The position numbers were made by a program, and so were the translations under genes. Positions 1 through 9,409 of a stretch of DNA of 64,000 nucleotides are shown here, piece after piece. Positions within the stretch are counted from its first letter, which is position 1. Every line of letters begins with the position of its first letter. Source of the stretch: Chloroflexota bacterium (GTDB lineage: Bacteria; Chloroflexota; Anaerolineae; Aggregatilineales; Phototrophicaceae); assembly GCA_011523735.1 (NCBI GenBank), contig WTGB01000165.1:1-64000 (forward strand). The letters are read 5' to 3'. The notes under the pieces are model-generated. The model had not been told where the DNA came from. It saw only the letters and a program-made list of their open reading frames with translations, and made no database searches.

Positions 1-51
1 CTCGGCGGTTAATTGTTGCGTTGATTTAGCTTTGCCATAGTAGATACTCAT
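1..51 (-). CDS. Start of an unidentified gene (5' end only, runs off the left edge)
   Basis: An ATG at 51-49 on the minus strand opens a frame that stays open to the window edge and gives MSIYYGKAKSTQQLTAE. It begins 34 nt after the stop of the homoaconitase small subunit on the same strand, so it may be the next gene of that operon. The upstream sequence has only a weak purine-rich stretch. Seventeen residues are too few to assign a family; a homoisocitrate dehydrogenase was considered, but its usual N-terminus is not seen. Confidence 0.4.
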   Translation of the reverse strand, partial: MSIYYGKAKSTQQLTAE

Positions 52-85
52 TTTGAGGCGATTGCCCTGTGAGGGAATATAAGGC

Positions 86-577
86 TTAGCTTCGGCGCTG
101 CAAATAGGGAATAATCCCGCCAGCCTCCACAATCTCCCGCACCTGAGGAGGCAAGCTGGGAAACTCAAATGCCTGTCCGCGGCAATACAAGCGACTCTCT
201 TCCAGGTCGATTTCGATCAGGTCGCCAGCGCCAGCCGCCTCGACGATCGCTGGACACTCGATGACCAGCAGACCGCTATTGATGGCGTTGCGATAATAAA
301 TCCGGGCGAAACTAGCCGCGATGACGGCATGAACACCAGCCGCGACCAGGCAAGTCACCGCCTGCTCCCGGCTGCTGCCGTTGCCCCAGTTGCGTCCGGC
401 CAGGATCACATCGCCGGGCTTGACAGCATCCGCGAATTCGGGGTCCAGGTCTTCCAGGGCATGACGCGCCAATGCCGCCGGTTCATGGCTTATCGTGTAG
501 GTGTACTTGCCCGGGAAAATGACATCGGTATTCACATTGTCGCCGTATTTCCACAGGCGATGTGAAGTCCTTGTCAT
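86..577 (-). CDS. lysU: Homoaconitase / 3-isopropylmalate dehydratase small subunit
   Basis: Small (swivel-domain) subunit of the aconitase superfamily, 163 aa, the usual LeuD length. Seen: [16 protein letters not shown] at about residues 11-26, [13 protein letters not shown] at 61-73 (the conserved GSSREQA substrate-binding loop) and [14 protein letters not shown] at about 90-103. Its ATG overlaps the stop of the large subunit as ATGA, so the two are translationally coupled. By sequence alone it could be the leucine-pathway isomerase. The nearby homocitrate synthase and LysW cluster favour homocitrate to homoisocitrate conversion in lysine synthesis. Confidence 0.85.
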   Translation of the reverse strand: MTRTSHRLWKYGDNVNTDVIFPGKYTYTISHEPAALARHALEDLDPEFADAVKPGDVILAGRNWGNGSSREQAVTCLVAAGVHAVIAASFARIYYRNAINSGLLVIECPAIVEAAGAGDLIEIDLEESRLYCRGQAFEFPSLPPQVREIVEAGGIIPYLQRRS

Positions 578-1881
578 GGCGCGCCTCCAACGTCAGCCAG
601 GTCGGCCGGGTGGATGAGTTTTCCCGCCACGCAACTGGCCGCCACCACCGCCGGGTTCGCCAGGTAAATCTCAGCGTCCCGCTCGCCCATGCGGCCGCGG
701 AAGTTACGATTGGCGCTGCTGATGCAGACTTCGCCCGGCGCCAGCACGCCCATGTGATTGCCCATGCAGGGTCCGCAGCCTGGCGTCCCGAGGGTTGCGC
801 CGGCATCGATGAGGTCAGCGATGTACCCGGCTGCGGCGGCATCGCGCAATACTATTGATGATGCCGGAATGACAAGCAAACGCGCCGCCAGTTTCTTGCC
901 GCGAACGACCTCGGCCGCGCTGGCAATATCTTCCAATCGCCCGTTGGTGCAGGTGCCGATGAAACCGACGTCAACGGGCTTCTGCGCTACTGATGAGAGC
1001 GGTTTGACATTGTCCACCGTATGCGGGCAGGACAGCATCGGCTCGATCTCGCTCAGATCAATGTGATACTCGACGGCGTATTTCGCATCGGGATCCGGAT
1101 ACAGCGCGCATTGGTTCAGAAAGTCCAAGCGCTCCCGACTGTCCTGCGGACGCGTCCGCTCAAGACTCTCTTGCAACCAAGCCCAAGTGACCTCGTCCGG
1201 CGCCATGCAAGCATTCTTGGCGCCCATCTCCGCCATCATGTTGGTCAAGACCGCGCGGGAATCCGGCGAGAGCCGCGCCAGACCGTCGCCAGCGAACTCG
1301 ACTGCCATATAGGTCGCGCCGTCGGACGATAGGCTGCCAATAAGATTGATCGTCAAGTCTTTGGCTGTCACACCTTTTTTCAGGCTGCCGCTCAATGCGA
1401 CGCGCATGGTTTCGGGCACACGCAGCCAAAGTTGCCCGGTGGCCCAAAGCGCCGCCACCTCACTGCGTCCGATGCCTGCGCCAAACGCCCCGAGCCAGCC
1501 GCAATGCGGGCTGTGGCTATCGGCGCCCAGCAAAGTCAGGCCCGGACCGATGAGGCCTTCTTCGCAAAGCACCTGATGGCAGATCCCGCGCCCCATCTCG
1601 AAGAAATTGTCGATACTTTGTTCGCGGACGAATTGCCGAATTTCTGCGTGATTCTGCGCGTGTTTTGGCGTCGGCGGCGGCACAGCATGATCCAGGGTGA
1701 TGGCGAGCCTGTCAGGATATTTCACTCTGCCCTGAGGTAACTGCCGGAAAATTGTCGCAATCGCGGCGGTATTATCGTGGCTGAGTACGACATCCGGCTC
1801 GACAATGACAATTTCACCCGGCTTGACGCTGTCGCGGCCGCTGGACTTTGCCAATAGCTTTTCTGTTAACGTCATCGACAT
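574..1881 (-). CDS. lysT: Homoaconitase / 3-isopropylmalate dehydratase large subunit
   Basis: Large catalytic subunit, 435 aa. Ligands expected for the [4Fe-4S] cluster are present: Cys311 in [10 protein letters not shown], and Cys369 and Cys372 in GCGPCMGNH. Substrate-site motifs HD (35-36) and [20 protein letters not shown] (119-138) are intact. The single-subunit core length matches the archaeal/Thermus LeuC-LysT type. The start is the first ATG; a second in-frame ATG lies two codons later and neither has a strong Shine-Dalgarno. It is the first gene of a small operon with the small subunit and is divergent from an MFS gene across a 91-nt spacer. Role in lysine rather than leucine synthesis is inferred from context. 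Confidence 0.87.
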   Translation of the reverse strand: MSMTLTEKLLAKSSGRDSVKPGEIVIVEPDVVLSHDNTAAIATIFRQLPQGRVKYPDRLAITLDHAVPPPTPKHAQNHAEIRQFVREQSIDNFFEMGRGICHQVLCEEGLIGPGLTLLGADSHSPHCGWLGAFGAGIGRSEVAALWATGQLWLRVPETMRVALSGSLKKGVTAKDLTINLIGSLSSDGATYMAVEFAGDGLARLSPDSRAVLTNMMAEMGAKNACMAPDEVTWAWLQESLERTRPQDSRERLDFLNQCALYPDPDAKYAVEYHIDLSEIEPMLSCPHTVDNVKPLSSVAQKPVDVGFIGTCTNGRLEDIASAAEVVRGKKLAARLLVIPASSIVLRDAAAAGYIADLIDAGATLGTPGCGPCMGNHMGVLAPGEVCISSANRNFRGRMGERDAEIYLANPAVVAASCVAGKLIHPADLADVGGAP

Positions 1882-1972
1882 AAGACTTTAGCTTTATCTC
1901 CGGTTCAAGCTGGCTGGATTTGCGCGAGTGTCCCTGGTGGAACTCGGCATATCTTAATCTCTGTCGAGCCAA

Positions 1973-3295
1973 ATGTCTGCTAAAATGGCGCCTTGGCAAC
2001 CAGCCGGACAACTAGGCGATATCGTGCTTTCACCTGAGTTAAACAACAAGCTTCGTCACAATGCCGCCGTAAACATTATGGATGGCGCTCTCTTTGGCTT
2101 CGGCATCATGGGCTTGGCATCCTATGTTACCATAATCCCGCTCTTCCTATCCTACCTCACCGAATCGACAGCGCTTATCGGTTTTGTCGCGGCGCTCTTT
2201 CACATCGGCTGGCAAATCCCGCAATTGCTCACCTCAAGTTATGTCGCCGGGCTGGAGCGCTTCAAACCGATGGTGTTGGTGACGACGCTTTTTGAACGAC
2301 TGCCTTTCTTCGGCTTGGCGTTGGTTGCGCTTGCGATTCCGACCATCGGCACCGATGCCGCGCTTATCTTGACTTTGCTTCTGCTCGCGATCCAGTCTCT
2401 CGGCGGCGGTTTCACCGGCACGCCCTGGCAGAGCATGATAAGCAAGATTATGCCCGCCCACCGGCTCGGCACCTTCTTCGGCATACAGTCAGCCTGCGTC
2501 AATCTCTTCGGCGCGGGTGGCGCGCTTCTCGCCAGCCTGATTCTGAAGCGCCTTGATTATCCGGTCAGCTTCTCGCTCCTCTACTTCGTCACGGGCCTCA
2601 GCTTGGTTATCTCTTTCCTCTTTCTTGCCTGGACATACGAAACAAAGAGCGCGTCAAAAGATGTTGTTGAACGGTTGAATTGGTCTGATTTTGGCCGGCG
2701 GCTCCGCCAGATCCTGCATCGGAACTACAATTTTCGTTGGTTCCTCATCGCCCGCAGCCTGACATCGCTCAGTCTGACGGTGATCTCCTTCTACACTATA
2801 TTCGGCATCCGCCGCTTTGATATGTCGCCGGAATTCGTTGGCGTCATGACGAGCGTCCTGCTCCTTGCAAACACGCTGAGCAGCAGCGTCATTGGCTGGA
2901 TCGGCGACCGCTGGGGGCATCGCCGCGTGCTGATAATGGCCAATTTGCTGACCGTGCTGGGGATTGGCATTGCATTGACAGCGCCTGATGCCAGTTGGTT
3001 CTACCTGGTCTTTGCCCTCACTGGCGTCGTCAATGCCACGCAATGGACGACCATAATGACTATCACCGTTCAATTCTGTACCGTAGCGGAGCGTCCTTTT
3101 TACATAGGCATGGCGAATACTTTGATCGCGCCGGTGACGGTCTTCGCGCCGATCATCGGAGGCTGGCTCGTTGATGCCGTCAGTTTTGAATTGACCTTCG
3201 GCATCTTTGCGCTGGCTGGAGCGCTGTCGATTCTGGTTTTTGTCTTTCCGATGGAAGACCCGGGCGGCGCTGTCGGCATCGCCACGGCCGACTAG
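1973..3295 (+). CDS. MFS transporter, substrate unknown
   Basis: A 440-residue polytopic membrane protein with about 12 predicted hydrophobic segments. The cytoplasmic loop motif GWIGDRWGHRRVL in the second half is the MFS loop-2-like signature. It sits alone on the plus strand between the homoaconitase operon (divergent) and homocitrate synthase (convergent). Its TAG stop shares the palindrome CTAG (3292-3295) with the stop of homocitrate synthase. The position inside a lysine locus makes an amino-acid or intermediate transporter possible, but nothing in the sequence identifies the substrate. An alternative ATG lies at 1985. Confidence 0.8.
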   Translation: MSAKMAPWQPAGQLGDIVLSPELNNKLRHNAAVNIMDGALFGFGIMGLASYVTIIPLFLSYLTESTALIGFVAALFHIGWQIPQLLTSSYVAGLERFKPMVLVTTLFERLPFFGLALVALAIPTIGTDAALILTLLLLAIQSLGGGFTGTPWQSMISKIMPAHRLGTFFGIQSACVNLFGAGGALLASLILKRLDYPVSFSLLYFVTGLSLVISFLFLAWTYETKSASKDVVERLNWSDFGRRLRQILHRNYNFRWFLIARSLTSLSLTVISFYTIFGIRRFDMSPEFVGVMTSVLLLANTLSSSVIGWIGDRWGHRRVLIMANLLTVLGIGIALTAPDASWFYLVFALTGVVNATQWTTIMTITVQFCTVAERPFYIGMANTLIAPVTVFAPIIGGWLVDAVSFELTFGIFALAGALSILVFVFPMEDPGGAVGIATAD

Positions 3296-4443
3296 TCATC
3301 CACAGGCAGAATCATCTCGCCCAAAATCCGGTCGACATCATCGACAGTGATCGGCTGTTCATCCGCCAGCGACTTGACCTGTCTGGTCGCCAACTGGAGG
3401 GCATCCTCCTCCAAATCAATGCCCAAGCCGGTTGCTCGGTCGCGAATGGCGCTGCGCCCCACCAGTCGATGCGCGACGTCGATAATCCGCGACATGCCAA
3501 AGTCTTCTGGATTGATCGCCTCATAGGTGATCGGATTGTTGAGCACAGCCTTGGTGTGAACGCCGGCCTTGTGGTGGAAGGCGACCGCGCCGGTGATCGG
3601 TGTGTTGAAGGGGATGTCGATCCCGAGTTTTTCCGCTACCAGGCGCTCGATTTCCGCCAGCAGAGGCAGGTCGTATTTTTCTACCAGCGCCTTGTTATAG
3701 GTATACAAGCGAGCAATCAAGGCGCCCATCGCTGTGATGCCATTGCGCTCGCCGATGCCCAGGACAGTCGTGTCGATATGAGTCGCGCCCGCTTTTAATG
3801 CGCTGAAGGCATTGGCGACGGCGCAACTGCTGTCGTTATGCCCGTGGAATTCGATGTCGCAATTGACCACATCGCGCAGATTGGAAATCATGTTGTAAGT
3901 CTGCAGCGGGTCGGCAATGCCGACGGTATCGGCAACGCCAACACGATCGACACCGGCCAGATCCATCGCGCGGTAGACGGTCATCACGTCAGCGAAATTG
4001 CTGCGGAAAGTATCTTCGGTGCTGAAGCGCGTTTCGACATCGTTTGCCTTGAGGAAGTCGATGACCTTCTGCCCGATTTCGATGACCTGATCCAGGCTCT
4101 TGCCGTGGCTGTATTCGCGCATATAGTTTGATGTGCCAATGTAAACGTCAGCCCCATCAACGCCGCAGTCCACCGCCAGCTTGGCATCGCCCAGGTTGGC
4201 GCGGATGTGGGTCAGCAGCTTGAAACTGCGCGGCATATCGGCGATGGCCTTTATGGCGTTTGCGCTCTGCGGGCTGGCAACCGGCGTTGACAACTCCATA
4301 TATTCGACGCCGAATTGATCCAGCAGCCCGGCAATTTCGCGCTTGTCGTTAATCGTGAAATGCGTGCCGCGGAATTGCTCGCCTTCCCGCAGAGTGGAAT
4401 CGATAAAATGGAATTCGCCTACTGGAATCTCTCGTCTGTGCAT
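3292..4443 (-). CDS. hcs: Homocitrate synthase
   Basis: Condenses acetyl-CoA with 2-oxoglutarate, the committed step of aminoadipate-type lysine synthesis. The protein has 383 aa. Seen: DSTLREGEQF (15-24) carrying the catalytic Arg-Glu of the DRE-TIM barrel family, EFHGHNDSSCAVANAF (198-213) with the metal-binding His-X-His, LGIGERNGI (228-236) and an HKAGVHTKAV block. DSTLREGEQF and the following SPQS resemble Thermus/archaeal homocitrate synthases more than isopropylmalate synthases. It is the last gene of the lysW operon, 18 nt after lysK. Its stop overlaps that of the convergent MFS gene. Confidence 0.92.
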   Translation of the reverse strand: MHRREIPVGEFHFIDSTLREGEQFRGTHFTINDKREIAGLLDQFGVEYMELSTPVASPQSANAIKAIADMPRSFKLLTHIRANLGDAKLAVDCGVDGADVYIGTSNYMREYSHGKSLDQVIEIGQKVIDFLKANDVETRFSTEDTFRSNFADVMTVYRAMDLAGVDRVGVADTVGIADPLQTYNMISNLRDVVNCDIEFHGHNDSSCAVANAFSALKAGATHIDTTVLGIGERNGITAMGALIARLYTYNKALVEKYDLPLLAEIERLVAEKLGIDIPFNTPITGAVAFHHKAGVHTKAVLNNPITYEAINPEDFGMSRIIDVAHRLVGRSAIRDRATGLGIDLEEDALQLATRQVKSLADEQPITVDDVDRILGEMILPVDD

Positions 4444-4461
4444 CGGCTTACCACCAATCTT

Positions 4462-5514
4462 CTAAATGCTCTCGAGCACACGGGTCAAGACGTCTATCGC
4501 CCGTAAATACTCATTCAGGTCGATATGCTCTTGTGGTGTGTGATCGAGCGCTGAATCGCCCGGACCATAAGCCAGGATCGGACAATTCCAGGCCGGTCCA
4601 ACTACGTTCATATCCGATGTGCCGGTCTTGTACACAAAGCGCGGAAGGCCGCCGCTTGCACGAATCGCCCGGCGGAAAACCCGGCTCAATGCGCTGTTGC
4701 GGTCGCCCATGAAGGCTTGCTCAGCGCCACGCGCCGAAACGGCCGCGCCATTTGTCTCCGGAAGTTGCCCAGTTAGGCTTCTGGGATCAATGCCTGGCGG
4801 CAGGCGCAAACCGATAGTCATTTCGGCGACGCCGTTGACGCCATCCTGCCAGGTATTGATGTCGCGCAATGAGGCGTCTAGCCGAGCAAAGATGGAGACC
4901 ATATCTTGATTATATTCTTCGCAGCGCGCGCAGATTGCCTGCCAATAATTGAGGGCGCGTTCTGCTGGGCTGGGCGCATCGCTGGCGCTATGAGCCAAAC
5001 CGCCTTCCCAACGCCAGTCGAGCAGCAGCCGGCCCTTGTAACCCAGCGTGATCCTGTCCCACTGCGATGGCTCGCCGATGATGCAGAAATCTGGCTGGTA
5101 CCGTGTCAGGGCATAACGCGCGCCACGGCTCGTGGCCGCTTCTTCTTCCACCGCGCCGATCACAACCACCTTAACCTCATCTGCCATATGGGCTCGCTGC
5201 GCCGCCGCCGCAAAGGCGCATAAAGGTCCCTTGGCATCTACCGCCCCACGTCCAAAAAGTTTCCGGTCCTCGCAGCGCACTGGTGGAAAACCCGCGAAGG
5301 TATCAATATGACCCAGCAGAACAACTTCCCGTGAGCCGCTGCCCGCGATGCCAACAGCATTCCCCGCATCATCGACGAAGGCATCGTCATATCCATTCCC
5401 GCGCATCCAGTCCGCCAGGAATGCCGCTGCCTCAGCCTCATGGCAAGAGGGGCTGGGAATCGCCATTAAATCGTGCAGCAGCCTCTCGGCGCCGGCGTCG
5501 CTAACCGCAGTCAT
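4462..5514 (-). CDS. lysK: LysW-lysine hydrolase (M20 deacylase)
   Basis: Releases lysine from the LysW carrier in the last step of the pathway. It is an M20-family metallopeptidase, 350 aa. Metal and catalytic residues are visible: GHIDTF (His69, Asp71), GRGAVDAKGP (Asp93), GAVEEEAATS (Glu123/Glu124) and IIGEPSQWD. A C-terminal TGTSDMNV and a late HTPQEH histidine also fit the family. It starts 3 nt after the lysJ stop and precedes homocitrate synthase, so it belongs to one transcript. A plain ArgE/DapE deacylase is the alternative, but the LysW neighbourhood decides. Confidence 0.92.
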   Translation of the reverse strand: MTAVSDAGAERLLHDLMAIPSPSCHEAEAAAFLADWMRGNGYDDAFVDDAGNAVGIAGSGSREVVLLGHIDTFAGFPPVRCEDRKLFGRGAVDAKGPLCAFAAAAQRAHMADEVKVVVIGAVEEEAATSRGARYALTRYQPDFCIIGEPSQWDRITLGYKGRLLLDWRWEGGLAHSASDAPSPAERALNYWQAICARCEEYNQDMVSIFARLDASLRDINTWQDGVNGVAEMTIGLRLPPGIDPRSLTGQLPETNGAAVSARGAEQAFMGDRNSALSRVFRRAIRASGGLPRFVYKTGTSDMNVVGPAWNCPILAYGPGDSALDHTPQEHIDLNEYLRAIDVLTRVLESI

Positions 5515-5517
5515 CGC

Positions 5518-6696
5518 TTAACTCAATACCTCGTCTATGGCGCTGATCACTTTTGTGAGTTCAGCGCGGCTGATGATCAAGGGCGGCAACAAGCGCAATG
5601 TATTCAGCCCGGCCGGCAGCGCCAGCACGCCGCATTCCTGCATCGCCTTCAGGGCAGGCGTCACTCGTCCGCGCAGTTCCAGGCCGACCATCAAACCCCG
5701 TCCCCGGATCGCGCGTACCCCGCGCAAGTTGAGGGCTGCCAACTCATCGAGCAGCCAGCTGCCGTTGGCTTCCGCGCGCTCTACCAGGCTCTCATCTCGG
5801 ATCGTCGTGATCGTGGCGATAGCTGCCGCGCAAGCCAGCGGGTTGCCGCCGAAGGTGCTGCCATGCGTCGCCCGGGCGATCTGCCCATGAGCAGCGCGCC
5901 AGCAGACCGCGCCCATCGGCAAGCCCCCGCCGATAGCTTTCGCCAGCGCCACAATGTCCGGCACGATGCCAGCATGCTCGAAGCCAAACCACTTGCCCGT
6001 CCTGCCGAAGCCAGTCTGTATCTCGTCGATTATCAGCATCGCGCCGGTCTTGTCGCAATGTTGTCGCAGCGCTTGCAGATATTCGATTTCAGCCGGGTGC
6101 ACACCACCTTCGCCTTGCACACTTTCCACCATGACAGCGGCCGTCCCTTCGGCTATCGCCTCGCGCGCCGCCGCGATATTGTTGAAGGCGACATGCTGAA
6201 CACTTGGCAGCCAGTCTTGAAACGGCTTGCGATACTTCGGTGTCCAGGTCATCGAAAGGGCGCCCGTAGTTCGGCCATGAAAAGCGCGTTTAGCCGCTAC
6301 TATTCCACTGCGTCCGGTCAGCAACTTGGCCACCTTGAGCGCGCCTTCGATCGCTTCCGCGCCGCTGTTGCACAAGAAGAAGTGACTCAAGTCGCCTGGT
6401 GTGATGCTGTCCAGCAGAGCAAGCAACTCCGCTCGACGGTCATTGTAGAAAGACTCGTGCAGCGTGACCAAGGTTTGGGCTTGCTCAGAAATTGCGTGGC
6501 TGACTGCTGGATGGCAGTGCCCTAAAGCCGCGACGCCTTGGCCACTCGTGGCATCCAGATAGCGAGTCCCGTTCATGTCCCACACATAGACGCCTTCACC
6601 TCGCACAATCGCAGTCGGCCGTTTGGCATACGCGCCGGAGCCATACTGATCTTCGATCTCGAAAACTGTGCTAGATTCGATCATTTTGTGAACCAT
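5518..6696 (-). CDS. lysJ: LysW-aminoadipate semialdehyde aminotransferase
   Basis: PLP-dependent class III aminotransferase, 392 aa, that converts carrier-bound aminoadipate semialdehyde to carrier-bound lysine. Seen: CNSGAEAIEGALK (109-121, phosphate binding), IIDEIQTGFGRTG (222-234, cofactor Asp) and LAKAIGGGLPMGA with the Schiff-base Lys at about 253. The first ATG is preceded by GAGGGAAC, which supports it over the ATG four codons downstream. It overlaps the lysZ stop by 16 nt. It is a paralogue of argD in the same window. Confidence 0.93.
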   Translation of the reverse strand: MVHKMIESSTVFEIEDQYGSGAYAKRPTAIVRGEGVYVWDMNGTRYLDATSGQGVAALGHCHPAVSHAISEQAQTLVTLHESFYNDRRAELLALLDSITPGDLSHFFLCNSGAEAIEGALKVAKLLTGRSGIVAAKRAFHGRTTGALSMTWTPKYRKPFQDWLPSVQHVAFNNIAAAREAIAEGTAAVMVESVQGEGGVHPAEIEYLQALRQHCDKTGAMLIIDEIQTGFGRTGKWFGFEHAGIVPDIVALAKAIGGGLPMGAVCWRAAHGQIARATHGSTFGGNPLACAAAIATITTIRDESLVERAEANGSWLLDELAALNLRGVRAIRGRGLMVGLELRGRVTPALKAMQECGVLALPAGLNTLRLLPPLIISRAELTKVISAIDEVLS

Positions 6697-7490
6697 GTTC
6701 CCTCGCCCGCAAGCGCCTGAGAGATAGCGTTACGTCCCCTGCCATTAGTGACGATGACACGTTCAACACCTTGTGTCAGGGCTTCCTGAGCCGCCAGAAC
6801 TTTGCGTTTCATCCGCCCCTGCGCCCAATCCAGCGCATCATCTATCTGGCTAAGCTCGACCCCATTGACGAAGCTGTCTTCATCGGGAAACCGACGGTAC
6901 AACCCGCGCACATTGCTCAGAATGACCAGTGTGCCGGCCCCCAAGGCGCCGGCCGCCGCGGCCGCCGCGCGGTCGCCATCGACATTGAGCAAGCCATCTT
7001 CGCTCTTCGCCATCGGCGGCAAAACCGGCACATGCTCGTTCTTGATTGCTTCTTTAAGCGCCGCCAAATCTACACGCCGTATCGTGCCGCTATAGTCATC
7101 CCGCACGACGCGAACCCGCCCATTCACCAGCGCGCGGATCGCCCGCTTGCGGTCTCCATAGAGCGCAACATCTTCTCGGCTGAATCCTCTTGCGCAGATC
7201 CCGCGCAGGTCCAGCGCCGTCACAATGCTGTCATTCACATGCCGCGCCGCGCAAACATAAACATCCCGTACTTCAGGCGGCGTATAACGCGAGCTGTGAC
7301 CGGAGGGAGAGGTTAGTGTCTGCACCTCAATTCCTCGTTCGGCGCAAAGCTGATTCATCGCCGCGCTTACACCATGCACGACAAGGAGTGGACGCTCCAC
7401 TGAGATTCCAGCCAGGTCGTTGCAGGCGGCTGCCATATCCAGCCCCTCGCCGCCGCCTAACTTAACCACCAACAGTTCCTTGCTTGACAT
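6681..7490 (-). CDS. lysZ: LysW-aminoadipate kinase
   Basis: Amino-acid-kinase-fold enzyme, 269 aa, that phosphorylates the carrier-bound alpha-aminoadipate. The N-terminal LVVKLGGGEG and the LLVVHGVSAAMN block are the ArgB/LysZ nucleotide and substrate loops. A longer frame reaches 7547, but the extra 19 residues overlap lysY and look non-coding. The ATG at 7490 has AAAGG about 9 nt upstream and gives the normal MSSKELLVVKLGG N-terminus. It is a paralogue of argB at 44.4 kb. Confidence 0.93.
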   Translation of the reverse strand: MSSKELLVVKLGGGEGLDMAAACNDLAGISVERPLLVVHGVSAAMNQLCAERGIEVQTLTSPSGHSSRYTPPEVRDVYVCAARHVNDSIVTALDLRGICARGFSREDVALYGDRKRAIRALVNGRVRVVRDDYSGTIRRVDLAALKEAIKNEHVPVLPPMAKSEDGLLNVDGDRAAAAAAGALGAGTLVILSNVRGLYRRFPDEDSFVNGVELSQIDDALDWAQGRMKRKVLAAQEALTQGVERVIVTNGRGRNAISQALAGEGTWFTK

Positions 7491-7503
7491 TGCAATTCGG
7501 CCT

Positions 7504-8529
7504 TTATGGATAGATACCGGGAAACTCCAGCCCGGTCGTCTCATCAAATCCGTACATGAGATTCAGCGATTGTACGGCGCTGCCAGCCGCTCCTTTGCCC
7601 AAATTGTCGAGCGCTGCGATGAGCACGAGATGCCGGCCGTCTTCATCCAGTTCGAAACCGATATCGCAGAAATTCGTGCCGGCCACCACCCGCGGTTCCG
7701 GCAGCCGATGCAAGCCGAGCTTGCCGCTGACCAGCCGCACGAAAGGCTCATCGCGATATTGGGCGCGATAAATTCGCCAAATATCTCGTTCGTCCTTGCG
7801 CTCTGTGAGATAGCAGTGCGCCAACAGGTGTACGCCGCGCACCATCTCGATCGCGGTCACGGCAAAATGAATCGGCAGGTCGCAACTCAATACCATCTGG
7901 ACTTCCGCCATGTGCCGGTGCCCAGTCGCCTTGTACGTGCGGACGGCGCCGCTGCGCACAGGATGATGCGAACCCGCATTGCTCTTGTTGCCGCCCTCGG
8001 AGGAACCGACTTTGATCTCAATCATGGCCCGCTCAAGCAAACCCGCGCAAACCAACGGACGCAGCGCGAGATTAACCGCCGTCGCATTGCAGCCGACGCC
8101 GCTGACGAAATCCGCGCCTTGGAGTCGCTCGCGATTGATCTCCGGCAAGCCATACACAAAACGCTCCAGCCAGGTCTCCGCCGGGTGCGCTTCCCCGTAC
8201 CAGCGCTCATAGGCAGCCGCGGAATTGAGCCGGAAATCTGCCGATAGATCGATCAGCTTGCGCGCCAGCCCGGCGTAATGTTCAATATTGCGCGCGACCG
8301 TCCCGTGCGGCAGCGCCAGAATAAGCAGGTCACATTCCCCCAAGGTATCGGGATGGACGAACTTCAACGAGGAGACGCCGCGCATGTTTGGATGCGCGAT
8401 ATGCGCGTAGCGCCCGGCATGTTCGCGGCTCGTGATTTGGGTCACTTCCACCTTTGGATGGAAATGCAGCAGCCGCAGCAATTCGCCGCCGGTGTACCCG
8501 CTGCCGCCGACGATACCCGCCTTTATCAC
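7504..8529 (-). CDS. lysY: LysW-aminoadipyl phosphate reductase
   Basis: NADP-dependent semialdehyde dehydrogenase of the ArgC fold, 341 aa. GIVGGSGYTGGELLRL (5-20) is the Rossmann loop and Cys147 in SGVGCNATAVNL is the catalytic nucleophile. The SEGGNKSNAGSHHPVRSG stretch is the family's substrate region. Its ATG overlaps the lysX stop as ATGA. It is a paralogue of argC at 43.4 kb, from which it differs clearly, so two separate N-acyl pathways coexist here. Confidence 0.93.
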   Translation of the reverse strand: MIKAGIVGGSGYTGGELLRLLHFHPKVEVTQITSREHAGRYAHIAHPNMRGVSSLKFVHPDTLGECDLLILALPHGTVARNIEHYAGLARKLIDLSADFRLNSAAAYERWYGEAHPAETWLERFVYGLPEINRERLQGADFVSGVGCNATAVNLALRPLVCAGLLERAMIEIKVGSSEGGNKSNAGSHHPVRSGAVRTYKATGHRHMAEVQMVLSCDLPIHFAVTAIEMVRGVHLLAHCYLTERKDERDIWRIYRAQYRDEPFVRLVSGKLGLHRLPEPRVVAGTNFCDIGFELDEDGRHLVLIAALDNLGKGAAGSAVQSLNLMYGFDETTGLEFPGIYP

Positions 8530-9404
8530 GCCATAACCTCGATCTGCTGAATGACGAAATCTATAACTTCCTGGGCGATGTCAACACCGGTTGGCTTGCT
8601 GCTATTGCGGAATTCCATCGTGTGATTGATCTCATTGACGACGTAGTTGCCTTGAGCGTCTTCCAGCAGATCAATCGCCAGAATACCACCGCCGACCGCC
8701 TCAGCCGCCCGCAGGCAAATCTCATTCAACTGCTCGGTCACTGGACAGTTCGTCGCCTGTCCACCGCGAGCAGTATTGGTAATCCAATGATTCGATGCCC
8801 GGTAGATGGCGGCAATCGTGCGATCGCCAACCACAAAGGCGCGGATATCACGCCCGGGTTTGTCAACATATTCTTGCACGTAATAAATGTGATGATTGTA
8901 ATCGCCCAGCGTCTGTCGATGTTCAAGGATCGCTTCGGCGCTGTCGCGGTTGTGCACGCGCGCCAACAAGCGGCCCCAGGACCCAGTCACCGGCTTGAGC
9001 ACAGCCGGATATTCGACATCTTCAATCGCCTGCATCGCGCTGTCCGGCGTGAAAGCCACCCGCGTATGCGGCTGCGGGATGCCATGTTGCGTCAAGGCGA
9101 TGCTCGTGCGTAGCTTGTCGCTGCAAATCGCGGCTGTCTCGAAGCTGTTGAAAGTCCGCACTCCCCAGCTGTTGAGCACCGCCAGCGCATACATGCCGCG
9201 CGATGTACTGACGCAGCGCTCGAAGACCAGATCGTAATCGCGCCAGGCGCTGCCTGAGGGCGCCTTCTGCTCGGCGCCTTGCGATATATTAAAGTTCAAT
9301 TCGCGGTCGAGAATGATATCCGGGCTGATATCGCGATTGTTAAATGCGGCGAGGATCAGCTTCTCTTCAGCGCGAATGTGGGTGACAAGCAGGGCGACGC
9401 GCAT
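8526..9404 (-). CDS. lysX: LysW--aminoadipate ligase (ATP-grasp)
   Basis: RimK-like ATP-grasp ligase, 292 aa. It joins the alpha-amino group of alpha-aminoadipate to the C-terminal glutamate of LysW. Seen: the central PAVLKPVTGSWGRL ATP-grasp core, the YVQEYVDKPGRDIRAFVVG strand and VVNEINHTMEFRNSS near the C-terminus with the metal-binding Glu/Asn. It directly follows lysW (5-nt gap) with GGGGAG upstream of the ATG. Because a full ArgB/C/D/J set is present elsewhere in the window, LysX here probably serves lysine only. Confidence 0.94.
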   Translation of the reverse strand: MRVALLVTHIRAEEKLILAAFNNRDISPDIILDRELNFNISQGAEQKAPSGSAWRDYDLVFERCVSTSRGMYALAVLNSWGVRTFNSFETAAICSDKLRTSIALTQHGIPQPHTRVAFTPDSAMQAIEDVEYPAVLKPVTGSWGRLLARVHNRDSAEAILEHRQTLGDYNHHIYYVQEYVDKPGRDIRAFVVGDRTIAAIYRASNHWITNTARGGQATNCPVTEQLNEICLRAAEAVGGGILAIDLLEDAQGNYVVNEINHTMEFRNSSKPTGVDIAQEVIDFVIQQIEVMA

Positions 9405-9409
9405 GCGCT

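Noticed and set aside
483-842. Several 80-200 codon frames opposite or inside real genes
   Set aside because: They overlap well-supported genes, carry low-complexity Arg/Ala/Pro-rich sequence and no family motifs; treated as shadows in this G+C-rich DNA.
1882-1972. 18-codon ORF upstream of the homoaconitase genes (four arginines, no lysine)
   Set aside because: No ribosome-binding site, no terminator and no codon enrichment for the pathway's product.
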